NCBI RefSeq assembly: GCF_036178845.1
Contig: NZ_CP108070.1
Location: forward strand, 10,912,001-10,976,000
DNA: 64,000 bases
Source: Streptomyces sp. NBC_00271
GTDB lineage: Bacteria > Actinomycetota > Actinomycetes > Streptomycetales > Streptomycetaceae
Reading direction: 5' to 3'
Positions 8,482 through 16,834 of the stretch are shown piece after piece (the first letter of the stretch is position 1; each line of letters begins with the position of its first letter). The notes beneath the pieces were generated by a model. The model was not told where the DNA came from. It made no database searches and was given only the letters and a program-made list of their open reading frames with translations. The position numbers and the translations under genes are program-made.

Positions 8482-9075
8482 TCAAGGTGCCCTCGAACTT
8501 CTGACCGAGTGTCCCTGCGCCTCACGCGGACCCTTGCCGTGGGTGAGGTCGAACTCCACGTCCACCACGCCCTCGACGGCCCGTACCAGACGCGCGGCCA
8601 CGGCTACCAGGGACGTGTCGCGGACCCTCCCTGTCAGCGTGGCGACTCCGTCGTGCACGTCCACGTGGATGCTGGAGGCCGGCAGCGGGAAGAGGTACGC
8701 CACGATTTCGCGGCGGACCTCCTCGGCGATGTCCTCGTCCTTGCGCAGGAAGACCTTGAGCAGGTCGGCACGGCTGATCACGCCCTGCAGCAGACCGGCC
8801 TCGTCGACCACGGGCAGCCGCTTGACCTTCTCGTGAGCCATGATTCGCGCGGCTTCGGCCAGGGTGGCGTTCGCCTGGACGGTGATTGCGGGCGAGGACA
8901 TCAGTTCCCCGGCGGTCAGCGCGCCGGCCTTCGCCACGTCGGCGGGGCGCAGCAGTGCGTAGCCCTTCTCGGGGCTGTCCCGCAGTTCCTCCGTGGGCAG
9001 CAGGTCTGCCTCGGAGACCACACCGATGACCCGGCCCTCGCCCTCGAGCACGGGCAGGGCGCTGACCTGTCGACC
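8482..9075 (-). pseudogene. CBS-BON protein lacking its first CBS strand-helix (5' truncated)
   Basis: From about 9075 leftwards the frame reads [23 protein letters not shown] (end of CBS1), a complete CBS2 (ELMSSPAITVQANATLAEAA...KRLPVVDEAG) and a BON domain (HVDVHDGVATLTGRVRD), ending at 8482. The first ~30 residues found in intact paralogues (TVRDVMT...FKxI) are missing. The sequence upstream of 9075 belongs to something else in the same frame. Intact paralogues at 46624-47244 and 28897-29586 show the expected start. It could still be translated from an internal GTG as a shortened protein, but a normal Bateman fold is unlikely. Confidence 0.7.
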
Positions 9076-9386
9076 ACCTGATCCCTGCTGACGTAGCGGC
9101 TCGGCACCGGCTGCCGCTGTGACGGGGTATGCAGGTGAAACCTGGCCGCCTGCCCCGGCAACGGCTGCGCGGCGGGTACCGATGGGTCGTGCCGCCTTTC
9201 GATCTTCCCGTGTCCCTGGCTCGGTGCCGATCCGTCGATCAAGTCCAAGGTGGCCAGGGTGGCGAGGCCGGCGGTGATCGGAGCGTGCAGCGACGGGCGT
9301 CGGCGGACCGCGTAGACGACGGCTGCAACGACCAGGCCGACGACCAAAACGAGCAGCACGACGACCAGCAGAGCGAGCGTGGACAC
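8916..9386 (-). pseudogene. Small membrane protein, 3' end lost
   Basis: GTG 9386, with GAGGGGGA six bases upstream, opens a protein beginning MSTLALLVVVLLVLVVGLVV and then AAVVYAVRRRPSLHAP. This is one hydrophobic helix followed by a basic stop-transfer stretch. Only about the first 55 residues look authentic; the frame then runs antiparallel in sense to, and out of phase with, the truncated CBS gene until a stop at 8916. A deletion between about 9075 and 9215 may have removed both this gene's end and the start of the CBS gene. Confidence 0.4.
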
Positions 9387-9894
9387 GGGATTCCCCCTCG
9401 GGGTCAGACACGCCCCTCGGATGAGGGCATGCGGTAGGTAGGCACGGTCCCCGTCCCTTGTGGCTTGGGCAGGCGGCCTGGACAGGGCGGCTTAGAGTGC
9501 TTGACGTGGGGGTTAGCTCCGCAACCCCGCCCTGGCCAGCCCGTTTACATGCGTCGCGGGCTGGTCGCAGAGCAGCTTGGGGAAGAACGCGACAGTCTGC
9601 GCAGCAGGCTCGCCGCCTACACGCCCACACGACCGTCCCGGGCGACGTTCGCTAGTCCCGCAGCAGGCAACGCATGGCGTGGCGGGGCGGCCGCCGCTGG
9701 CCGCAGGAGCGGAGCGCTTTACAAGCTTTACAAGAGGAGTGGTAGGTCTCGGTGGAGTTGCTACCGCAGTCGACACCGGCGAAACTTCGGTGTTTTGTCA
9801 CCGTATATCACCGTGAATGAGGACCGATGGGGCACATTCCGGTTCTCACCACGGCTGGCAAGGACGCCAGTTGCCGTCCCTGGATGCGACCCGG
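9387..9894. other. About 500 bp without a recognisable gene
   Basis: No frame gives a family match. Base composition drops locally around 9720-9830 (AT-richer, including ACAAGCTTTACAAG), unlike flanking coding DNA. This is consistent with degraded or imported sequence. Confidence 0.4.
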
Positions 9895-10110
9895 CCGCAA
9901 CGGTCACCTCCACGGCCGCCGAACTGCACCGCGCCGGGATCGGGCACCGGCTCGGCTTCCATACCGAGGTCCCGCACCGGCTCCGCAACGGGTGCGTGCA
10001 GCGGGCGGACCTGGTGGTGCGGGCACCGTGGCCTCGAAGGTGCCGGTGCTGCTGCTGGAGATCGACCGCCGCATTGCCGGTCGCCGCAGCCCTATCAATC
10101 GCACGGGGGA
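9895..10110 (+). pseudogene. Replication-relaxation-like protein fragment
   Basis: A short stretch reads HRLGFHTEVPHRLRNGCVQRADLVVRAP, then after a one-base frame change VPVLLLEIDRR. This layout (nuclease-like core with TEV...ADLVV...LLxEIDR) resembles the replication-relaxation family found on Streptomyces integrative elements and plasmids. Both ends are missing. Identification is tentative, because only about 60 residues are readable and they lie in two frames. Confidence 0.3.
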
Positions 10111-10448
10111 TTGCGCAGGCGACCGCTTCTCAAGCATGGGCGGACGCGATGGTGGCCTACATGGTTCTCGTGGAACAGGTCATGCAGAGGTTCGACAGGG
10201 CCGGATAGCGGTCTGCGGCCACTCACTCTTGTGGGTGGTGACGGCCGGGGCTGTCGGTAGGACGCTCAGCAGAAAGCCTCGGAGAGCCCGGTCACGCGAG
10301 CGCGTCCGGGCTCGCGCCGTGAGGCGGCACGGTGTTCTCCAAAGCCGCCGTACCGCTTCCTGCGTCCCAATCTGCCAGGCATGAAAGGGTGACCGCCGTC
10401 CGCTTGGGCGGCACTATCCGGTTCGGATTCGGTTGATGCCGAGGTTAC
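10111..10448. other. About 340 bp without a recognisable gene
   Basis: No supported frame. The segment separates the phage/plasmid-like fragment from the convergent phosphatase gene that ends at 10449. Confidence 0.4.
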
Positions 10449-11717
10449 TCAGTCAAGGACCGCGAGGTGGTCGGTGGCGCCGCCGTGCCACTCGATCATG
10501 AAGAGGGTGGCGTCGTCGCTGGTGTGTCCGCCCCGTTCCCTCTTCAGACTGTGGGAGAGCCGGCGCAGATCCGCCCGTACCCCCTGTGACGGCTCCTCGC
10601 CCAGGCGGTTCACGCAGTGGATGAGGCGTTCCTCGCCGAACAGCTCCCCGCCGGCGACGTGCTCATCGATGATGCCGTCGGTGTAGCACAGCACCCGGTC
10701 GCCCGGCTGGAGTAGGTGCTCTCGGACCCGGGGCAACTCGCCGCCGAAGCCGACGGGCAGCGTCGTCGCGCTCTCCAGCTGCCGCTCGACCCGGCCTTCG
10801 CGGATCAGCAGCGGCGCGGGGTGGCCCGCGTTGACCAGTTCCAGCTCACCGGTGGCGATGTTGATGTGCATCAGCTGGGCGGTGACGAAGTGGTCGGGAC
10901 CGAACTGCCGGGAGATGGCGTCGTCCATGAACGCGTACTTCTCGGCCAGGCTGACGAACACACGCCGGGCATGCCGGTAGGCGCCGATGGCCACGGTCGC
11001 CATCACGGCGGCGTCCAGGCCGTGGCCCATCGCGTCGATCACGGCCATGTGCAGGATGTTGCCGTTGAGGGCGTAGTCGAAGCTGTCGCCGGCGACCCGA
11101 TAGGCGGGCTCCAGGACGCCGGCCACCGAGACCTGCGACAGGGTCATTGTCAGCGGCGGCAGCAGGCTCCACTGGATCTCCGCGGACACGCTCATCGGCT
11201 CTCGGCGTCGGGCCAGGAAGAACTGGTCGGTGTAGGCGTTCTTGGTGACCAGCATGTCGGCGACCAGGCCGGCGAGCCTGCGCAGCAGACGCCGGTCGGC
11301 GTCGCCGACGGCGTCCAGGGTCAGAGCCATCACCCCCACCTGGTCGCTGCCGTCCATCAGCGGCAGATACATCCGCACGCCGCCGTGGGCCTGCGGCACC
11401 TCGACGACGTCCTCGTTCAGGAAGGCCCGGCCGGCGGGGGAGTCGGCCATCGACTCGGGCTGGCCGACGTGAAGCTTCCTGCCCGCAAGCGGCACCAGCA
11501 CCTCCTGCGCGTAGTCCTGCAGCAGGATGGAGATGTCACGGCCGCCGATCTTGGCCACCTCCTCCGCGACTAGCGGGGCGATCAGCTGCGGCGGCATCAG
11601 CCGCCCCCGATCCAGCAGCAGACCGAGCAGCCGCTCACCGAAACCCTCCGACCGATCCACGCTCTCCTCGCCCATGACCCGCCTCGCCACCCCCTCCCTG
11701 CCGTCCATACCGGTCAC
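10449..11717 (-). CDS. GAF-SpoIIE serine phosphatase (RsbU-like)
   Basis: A 422-residue cytosolic protein. An N-terminal GAF-like sensor (about 40-165) is followed by a PP2C/SpoIIE catalytic domain (about 190-400) containing EIQWSLLPPL, VAGDSFDYALNG, VIDAMGHGLDAAVMAT, LVNAGHPAPLL and LCYTDGIIDEH. The aspartates of GDSFDY and DAMGHG are the expected metal ligands. It would dephosphorylate an anti-anti-sigma factor and so release a sigma factor, but no such gene is adjacent. The start may be GTG 11717 or ATG 11708; both use the GGAGG at about 11725. It is monocistronic with degraded sequence on both sides. Confidence 0.88.
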   Translation of the reverse strand: MTGMDGREGVARRVMGEESVDRSEGFGERLLGLLLDRGRLMPPQLIAPLVAEEVAKIGGRDISILLQDYAQEVLVPLAGRKLHVGQPESMADSPAGRAFLNEDVVEVPQAHGGVRMYLPLMDGSDQVGVMALTLDAVGDADRRLLRRLAGLVADMLVTKNAYTDQFFLARRREPMSVSAEIQWSLLPPLTMTLSQVSVAGVLEPAYRVAGDSFDYALNGNILHMAVIDAMGHGLDAAVMATVAIGAYRHARRVFVSLAEKYAFMDDAISRQFGPDHFVTAQLMHINIATGELELVNAGHPAPLLIREGRVERQLESATTLPVGFGGELPRVREHLLQPGDRVLCYTDGIIDEHVAGGELFGEERLIHCVNRLGEEPSQGVRADLRRLSHSLKRERGGHTSDDATLFMIEWHGGATDHLAVLD

Positions 11718-12040
11718 CGCCTCCGTACAACCTGAACCTGGGGAAGCCGCAGGAGCGGCTCATTACGCCATGCGCAGCGTGTCGGCCTGCGTTGTCCGCG
11801 CGGATGATCAGGCGGTCCGGGCCGGCGAGGACGCTGTCCAGGCCGGCGGTGAGGGTCGGCCATGGGCCAGTCGCCTGGTCGCCGTGGCTCGGCGGTTCAC
11901 GACGACGCGGACCGCATGCTGGTCACGGGCAGGGCGGCGGGCGGGGGCGAGGGTGCGGGGACCGAACCCTCGAGCGCGGAGGCCCCGCATGTCGCCACTC
12001 TGCGGAGCGTCATGCACGGCGGCCGTGTCCCCCGGATGAC
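11718..12040. other. About 320 bp, unassigned degraded sequence
   Basis: No complete gene. Given the relics that follow (Ku end, ligase end) this may be further scrambled DNA from the same lost locus, but I cannot identify it. Confidence 0.35.
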
Positions 12041-12324
12041 ACGAGGCCCTGGAAGCAGTGCTCGAGGCGAAGGCCGAGGGCCGGCAGCCGCCCGAACCGA
12101 GCACCGAGGACAGGGGGTCGGGCGGCGAGGTCGTCGACCTGATGGCCGCCCTGCAGAAGAGCGTCCGCAAAGCGCAGGCAGCGCGCGGCGAGGACGCCGG
12201 CGATGCCGAGGTCCACGAGATGCCGACGGCCAAGAAGAAGACGGCGGGGAAGGCGCCTGCCAAGAAGACCGCGAAGAAGTCCGCGGCGGCGAAGAAGCCG
12301 GCCCGGCGGCAACGGGGCACTTAG
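12041..12324 (+). pseudogene. Ku (NHEJ) C-terminal fragment
   Basis: After a stop codon just upstream, the frame reads EALEAVLEAKAEG...GGEVVDLMAALQKSVRKAQ...VHEMPTAKKK and ends in a Lys/Ala-rich tail with TAG at 12322. This is the C-terminal end of bacterial Ku: the linker helix, the VxDLMAAL motif and the basic extension that contacts LigD and DNA. The beta-barrel DNA-binding core is absent, so no functional Ku is made from here. The ligase remnant follows directly. Confidence 0.7.
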
Positions 12325-12780
12325 GCAGAGCTGGTCTTCACGCGCCTTGACCAGCGGTATCTGCCCGGATGGAGGGCCTGGCGCAAGTACCGGACCCGGC
12401 ATACTACCGAGGCGGTGATCGGTGCGGTCACCGGCAGCCTGACGGCCCCGGCCACTGCTCTGCTTGGCCGCCGCGACGCCCGCGGTCGACTCCAGTACGC
12501 GGGCCGCACCACCGTCCTGAACCTGGCCGCCCGCCAGGCCCTGACCGCCGGCCTGCGGCCCGTCAGCCCAGATCACCCCTGGACGGACTGGACCTTCTCC
12601 GCCGGGTGGGGATCCCGGCAGCAGCTCCAGGTACGTCTTGTGGACCCGGTCGTCGTCGCAGAAGTCGCGGTCGACGTTTGCCTGGACGCCGGTGGACGCT
12701 GGCGGCACCCGGTGCGCCTGGTGCGGGTCAGGAGCGATCTGGCTCGCGACGGCGTCCCGCCGTTCGGCCAGGCCACCTGA
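12325..12780 (+). pseudogene. ATP-dependent DNA ligase C-terminal (OB-fold) fragment
   Basis: Immediately after the Ku stop, an open frame without a start reads RLDQRYLPGWRAWRKYRTR and HTTEAVIGAVTGSL, then GRLQYAGRTTVLN and WTDWTFSAGWGSR, ending in EVAVDVCLDAGGRWRHPVRL. These are the ligase motif V lysine region (WRKYR) and the OB-fold of LigD/LigC-type ligases. The catalytic lysine domain is missing. Together with the Ku tail it marks a collapsed two-gene NHEJ locus. Confidence 0.7.
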
Positions 12781-12789
12781 CCTCGGCCA

Positions 12790-13464
12790 TCACCGGGGCA
12801 CGGTCTGGGTGACGCGCCACAGGCGGCGAGGAAGGTCGCCCTCCTCGAAGGCGTGGACCTCCTCCAGGCTCCAGCCGTCGGCCAGGGCGTCGACGAGGGC
12901 ACGGGGGAAGAAGTGGACGGCGAAACCGCCGTGTTCGTAGATGTCGTCGCCGTGGGCAGTGCCGGTCCCATAGTGGGCGTCGCCAGTGTGGCGGACGGTG
13001 TAGACGAAGGTGCCGCCCGGTCGCAGGACACGCCGGATCTCGCCGACGAGCCCTCGGATCTCCTCCGTGGACAGGGCCATGCACAGCAGCATGTGCGCGA
13101 ACACGGCGTCGACCGAGCCGTCCGGCAGGGGCAGCGCCTTGCGGACGTCGTGCACCGCCGTGGTCACCTGCCCGGCCATGCCCTGGGCGAGCGCGCCGCG
13201 GCGCAGCTGTTCCAGGCCGGTCGCGGAGAAGTCGGTGGCCTGCACGGTGAAGCCCTCGCGGGCGAAGTACAGGGCGTCGCGGCCGTGGCCGGCGCCGAGT
13301 TCGAGGACGTCGCGGGCACCGGTTGCCCGGAAGACGGCGGCGGCGTGAAGGGCCGGGGCGGAGGGCTCCTCGCCGTACATGCCCGGGTGAGCGCCGTACG
13401 TGGTCTGCCAGTGCGCCCGCTGCACCTCGGCCAGGTCCTGTCCGTCGCCCGTCACGCTCTTCAT
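12790..13464 (-). CDS. Class I SAM-dependent methyltransferase
   Basis: A 224-residue Rossmann-fold methyltransferase. Motif I is VLELGAGHGRDALYFA (about residue 54); FSATGLEQL and DVRKALPLPDGSVDAVFAHM form motifs II-IV; EIRRVLRPGGTFVYTVRHT is the post-IV strand. The substrate cannot be told from the sequence; related proteins are annotated as tellurite/thiopurine-like or generic small-molecule methyltransferases. It is divergent from the CmtR-like regulator at 13563 across a 98-bp gap containing AT-rich DNA, so that regulator could also control it. Confidence 0.85.
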   Translation of the reverse strand: MKSVTGDGQDLAEVQRAHWQTTYGAHPGMYGEEPSAPALHAAAVFRATGARDVLELGAGHGRDALYFAREGFTVQATDFSATGLEQLRRGALAQGMAGQVTTAVHDVRKALPLPDGSVDAVFAHMLLCMALSTEEIRGLVGEIRRVLRPGGTFVYTVRHTGDAHYGTGTAHGDDIYEHGGFAVHFFPRALVDALADGWSLEEVHAFEEGDLPRRLWRVTQTVPR

Positions 13465-13499
13465 CCCTCTCCATGCTGGTCAGTGGGCTGATCGTAGGC

Positions 13500-13556
13500 C
13501 CACACACCCGACCACCATTATCCACGCTTCTATGAATTCAGGATTATCTGTACTCT
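13500..13556. promoter_or_regulatory. AT-rich divergent promoter/operator region
   Basis: The gap between the methyltransferase and the CmtR-like regulator contains ATTATCCACG and ATGAATTCAGGATTATCTG (about 13517-13552), an unusually AT-rich stretch in this genome with ATgAATtcAGGATTAT dyad character. It lies immediately before the GTG at 13563, so the regulator transcript may be nearly leaderless. An ArsR-family operator here is plausible but unproven. Confidence 0.4.
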
Positions 13557-13562
13557 CGTGAG

Positions 13563-13898
13563 GTGCTGACCGTTGCCTCCGACATCGACGTGCTGGCCCG
13601 CTTCGGCCGCGCGCTCGCCGACCCGATCCGCTGCCGGATCCTCCTTGCCTTGCGCAAGGATCCGGCCTACCCGTCCGACCTCGCCGAGACCCTCGGCGTC
13701 TCCCGCACCCGCCTGTCCAACCACCTGGCGTGCCTGCGTGACTGCGGCCTGGTCGTGACCGTGCCGGACGGCCGACGCACCCGCTACGAGCTCGCCGATG
13801 AACGCCTGGGCCACGCTCTGGAGCACCTGCTCGCCGCCGTGGTCGCGGTCGAGTCCGACAAGACCTGCCCGGACGCCGCCACGAAGGACTGCTGCTGA
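13563..13898 (+). CDS. ArsR/SmtB-family metal sensor, CmtR-like
   Basis: A 111-residue winged-helix repressor. The recognition helix region is YPSDLAETLGVSRTRLSNHL, followed by ACLRDCGLV and the wing VPDGRRTRYELAD. The two cysteines of LACLRDCG match the paired ligands of Mycobacterium CmtR (Cd/Pb sensor), and a Cys-rich tail (TCPDAATKDCC) can supply the third ligand. Its stop overlaps the start of the transporter (TGATG at 13896-13900), so sensor and exporter form an operon. Expected behaviour: repression relieved by Cd(II)/Pb(II) or a similar soft metal. Confidence 0.82.
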   Translation: MLTVASDIDVLARFGRALADPIRCRILLALRKDPAYPSDLAETLGVSRTRLSNHLACLRDCGLVVTVPDGRRTRYELADERLGHALEHLLAAVVAVESDKTCPDAATKDCC

Positions 13899-14617
13899 TG
13901 ACCGCGATATCCCTCGGGCCGTCCCCAGCCCGCCGCGACGCGCTCGCCCGCCGCATACGACTGCTGGTCGCCGCCACGATCACCTACAACGTCATCGAGG
14001 GCGTCGTCGCGATCACCGCCGGCACGATCGCCTCCTCCATCGCACTGATCGGCTTCGGCCTGGACTCGGTCATCGAGGTGTCCTCCGCCGCCGCGGTCGC
14101 CTGGCAGTTCTCCGCCCGCGACCACGCGGTGCGAGACGCCCGGGAGAAGACCACGCTCCGGATCATCTCCGTCTCCTTCTTCGCCCTGGCCGCCTATGTG
14201 AGCGTCGACGCCGTCCGGGCTCTGATGGGTACCGGCGAGGCCGACCGGTCCATCCCCGGAATCGTCATCGCCGCCCTGTCCCTGGCCGTCATGCCGTTCC
14301 TGTCGGCCGCCCAACGTCACGCAGGCCGCGAACCGGGCTCCGCGAGCGCGGTCGCCGACTCCAAGCAGACCCTGCTGTGCACCTACCTCTCAGCCGTCCT
14401 CCTGGTGGGCCTGGTCCTCAACGCCACCCTCGGCTGGTCCTGGGCCGACCCCATCGCCGCCCTGGTCATCGCCGCCATCGCGGTCAAGGAAGGCCGCGAC
14501 GCCTGGCAGGGCAAGGGCTGCTGCGCACCCACAGCCCACACCCCGGTCCCCGTCGGGGCAGCCGCGGCGGAGCCGGACGCGTGCGGCTGCAAGCCCGGCT
14601 GCACCTGCTGCTCGTGA
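13898..14617 (+). CDS. Cation transporter, CDF-like, with Cys-rich tail
   Basis: A 239-residue integral membrane protein with about six hydrophobic segments. TM1-2 include ITYNVIEGVVAITAGTIASS and IALIGFGLDSVIEV, the cation-diffusion-facilitator pattern in which the aspartate of GLDS is a metal ligand. The later helix has LNATLGWSWADPIAALVIA, again with Asp. The C-terminus carries GKGCCAP and ends CGCKPGCTCCS, a soft-metal-binding tail. It is translationally coupled to the CmtR-like sensor, so export of Cd/Zn/Pb-type metal is likely. The usual cytosolic CDF domain is short or absent. Confidence 0.82.
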   Translation: MTAISLGPSPARRDALARRIRLLVAATITYNVIEGVVAITAGTIASSIALIGFGLDSVIEVSSAAAVAWQFSARDHAVRDAREKTTLRIISVSFFALAAYVSVDAVRALMGTGEADRSIPGIVIAALSLAVMPFLSAAQRHAGREPGSASAVADSKQTLLCTYLSAVLLVGLVLNATLGWSWADPIAALVIAAIAVKEGRDAWQGKGCCAPTAHTPVPVGAAAAEPDACGCKPGCTCCS

Positions 14618-14775
14618 ACATCGCATCGCAGAGCGCCCTCCCGGGGCTCGACCGGGCTGATACTGGCCCAACGATCTCAGGGTGGGGGCCGTAGTGGACT
14701 GGTGGCTGCTGTGCGCAGGGATGTCCGCCGGGCTGCTGATCTCCGTTGTGACCGCGCCGGTGGGGGTAACTCCGC

Positions 14776-15145
14776 GCCGGTGAGCGGGTCCTCGCCCCCG
14801 GCTCCGGCGGCGGCATCGACGTCCTGCTCTCCGCCCGCCGGCACGGCGTACGGACTGGACATGACCGACGAGATGCTCGCTCTGGCCCTGGCCAACGCGG
14901 AGAAGGCAGGCGCTGCGAGGAATGTGGAGTTCCTCAAGGGCACCGTCGAGGCGATCCCGCAGCCCGCGAACACCATCGACGTCGTGATCTCCAACTGCGT
15001 CATCAACCTGTCCACCGACAAGCCGGCCGTGTTCGTCCGCGTGCTGAAACCTAGCGGCCGGATCGGCGTCTCCGACGTCGTCGCCGACGACGCTCTCCCC
15101 CCACCGCCCAGCGGGCCGAGCGTGGCGACTACGTGGGCTCGTTCC
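14776..15145 (+). pseudogene. Arsenite methyltransferase (ArsM) relic
   Basis: The first piece reads [21 protein letters not shown] (SAM motif I). After a frame change and small deletion come [20 protein letters not shown] and [20 protein letters not shown], then [20 protein letters not shown] and [14 protein letters not shown]. The signature NCVINLS Cys of ArsM is present. The C-terminal third, with the remaining As(III)-binding cysteine, is lost after another frame change near 15120. It therefore cannot encode a working As(III) S-adenosylmethionine methyltransferase. It lies next to the metal sensor/exporter pair and an ArsO-like relic. Confidence 0.7.
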
Positions 15146-15173
15146 GGTGCTGCGCGGCGTCCGGTGCCGGCCG

Positions 15174-15617
15174 TCAGGCTCCCGTGTCGGCGGGCTGGGC
15201 GAGGATCTCGCCACACCGGGCGACGCAGTCGGAACAGATCCACACGTCGGGCCCGGCGACCAGGCGACGTTCCTTGCTGCGCGCGTGCCCGCAGAACGAG
15301 CAGCGGTCAGGCTGCTTCTTCCCCGAGCGCCCGCGGCGGGAGCGGCGGCCGAAGGGGGTGCGCGGGACGTTGATGTAGCAGTGCAGCAGGCGCTTGATGT
15401 CGGCCGCATCCACCCCGAGGTCGTTGAGGACGCGGCGCGCGCGGGAGCCGGGGTTGGTGGCGATGACCGCGAGCAACTGCGGGGTGGTGACGGCGACTGG
15501 GGCGCAGGCAGGTGCGCGTTCGGTGGCCAGCTGTTCGGCGCCGGCCAGCGCGGCTTGGGCCTCGGCGGAGAAGGCGGGCCGACCCTGGTGTGCGGGTTCG
15601 GCGGTGCACAGGTGCAC
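15174..15617 (-). CDS. Clp N-terminal repeat plus ClpX-type zinc finger protein (no ATPase)
   Basis: A 147-residue protein. The N-terminal half ([16 protein letters not shown] ... [14 protein letters not shown] ... [18 protein letters not shown]) resembles a Clp_N repeat. The C-terminal half has [20 protein letters not shown] then [10 protein letters not shown], a C-x2-C...C-x2-C ClpX-type zinc finger used for substrate or adaptor docking. No AAA+ domain follows. Streptomycetes carry such stand-alone zinc-finger/Clp_N proteins; a role as Clp adaptor is inference. The start at 15617 is uncertain because the coding sequence abuts the convergent ArsO relic and overlaps it by about 12 bp. Confidence 0.65.
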   Translation of the reverse strand: MHLCTAEPAHQGRPAFSAEAQAALAGAEQLATERAPACAPVAVTTPQLLAVIATNPGSRARRVLNDLGVDAADIKRLLHCYINVPRTPFGRRSRRGRSGKKQPDRCSFCGHARSKERRLVAGPDVWICSDCVARCGEILAQPADTGA

Positions 15618-15975
15618 ACCGTTGAATACCGCGCGCCCCAGGAGATCGTCGGCCGTCGCGTGATCGTGGTCGGGGCGGCAACTCCGGCGCGCAGATCGCC
15701 GCTGACCTCGCCTACGACACCGAGCTGACCTGGGTCACCCAGCGCCCGCCGCGCTTCCTGGCCGACGACATCGACGGCCGCGCTCTGTTCGACGTCGCCA
15801 CTGTCCGACGTCGTGCTCTCGACGAGGGCCGTACGGACACTGGTGGCGTTGCCTCGCTCGGCGACATCGTCGCCGTTCCGCCCGTACGCGCGGCACGCGA
15901 CTGCGGCCTGCTCAAGGCCACGCCCATGTTCACCCGCCTCCTCCCAGGGGGAGTCGAATGGGCCGACGGAACACG
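15605..15975 (+). pseudogene. ArsO-like flavin monooxygenase relic
   Basis: [20 protein letters not shown] (second dinucleotide-binding site) is followed, after a one-base frame change at the GxGxSG loop, by NSGAQIAADLAYDTELTWVT and RPPRFLADDIDGRALFDVA. Then come GGVASLGDIVAVPPVRAARD and MFTRLLPGGVEWADGT. This is the middle of the FAD-dependent oxidoreductase often encoded in actinobacterial ars clusters. N- and C-termini are missing. With ArsM next door it indicates a dismantled arsenic detoxification cluster. Confidence 0.62.
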
Positions 15976-16224
15976 CGGAACGCCTGCGCGGGGAGGACAG
16001 GCGTCGGCACCGTCCCAGCCAGGGGAACGTCCGCTCTGCCACCCGCCGACGTGGGACGACGCCCGAGCTGGCCGGGCCGGGGCTGGCGGGATGATACTCA
16101 GAAGAACCTGAGAGGTTCCTGTGCCAGGCTGGCGTGCCCGAACACGCGGACGCACGAGAGGGCTCCCCCCGAACACCCGATCCGGGTTCGCGTCCCCCCA
16201 CGGCCGCCCCTGGAGGAGCGCCTG

Positions 16225-16749
16225 ATGAGTTTGATCAACGGCCTGCCCGCGCACGTTCTGCTGGTCCATGCCGTCGTTGTCCTGGTCCCGCTCAGCGCGC
16301 TGACGCTCGTGATATGCGCGCTGTGGCCGCAGGCCGCCCGGCGGCTCGGACTGGCACTGCCGCTGCTCGCCCTGGTCACGCTGGCGACCGTGCCGCTGGC
16401 CACCCAGGCCGGGGAGTGGCTGGAGCGACACGTGGACAGCGACCCGCTGGTGCGGCGGCACGCCGAGCTGGGCGACGGAATGTTGCCCTGGGCGCTGGGC
16501 CTGTTCGTGCTGGCGGCCGGCGTGTGGTGGATCTCCCGCCGTACGGGCGCGCCGCAGTCGCGGGAGCTTTCCGGGGCTCGGTCGGGAGCGCGGTCGGCGT
16601 CGGTGCTCCACGTCGCCGCGGCCGTCCTGTCCGTGGTGGTGGCCGCGGGCGCGGTCGTCGACGTGTACCGGATCGGCGACTCGGGCGCGAAGGCCGCCTG
16701 GCACGACGCGTACTCCAAGACCGCCGCGAAGTCGAGCGCCGGAGACTGA
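16225..16749 (+). CDS. DUF2231 four-helix membrane protein
   Basis: A 174-residue protein with LPAHVLLVHAVVVLVPLSAL as TM1, LGLALPLLALVTLATVPLAT as TM2, LPWALGLFVLAAGVWWI as TM3 and VLHVAAAVLSVVVAAGAVVD as TM4. The His residues in the first helix (PAHVLLVHA) are conserved in the DUF2231 family, which may bind haem or a quinone-type cofactor (not established). ATG 16225 has GGAGGAG 7 bases upstream. It stands alone among relics, with its frame and ribosome site intact. Confidence 0.82.
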   Translation: MSLINGLPAHVLLVHAVVVLVPLSALTLVICALWPQAARRLGLALPLLALVTLATVPLATQAGEWLERHVDSDPLVRRHAELGDGMLPWALGLFVLAAGVWWISRRTGAPQSRELSGARSGARSASVLHVAAAVLSVVVAAGAVVDVYRIGDSGAKAAWHDAYSKTAAKSSAGD

Positions 16750-16834
16750 CCGACGAAGCCGGTCGGCCCGCGCCGGCCGGCCGACCCACCGCGGCCCGCC
16801 CGGAAACCCTCCGGCCGGGCCGCACCCGCAGACG

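Noticed and set aside
12203..12320. Repetitive Lys/Ala/Arg coding stretch as a histone-like protein
   Set aside because: It is the basic tail of the Ku fragment in frame, not an independent HU-like gene.
16170..16205. tRNA-like 3' end (GATCCGGGTTCGCGTCCCCCC)
   Set aside because: The T-arm stem would have C-C mismatches and no acceptor or anticodon arms are found upstream; not a tRNA or a clear attachment site.
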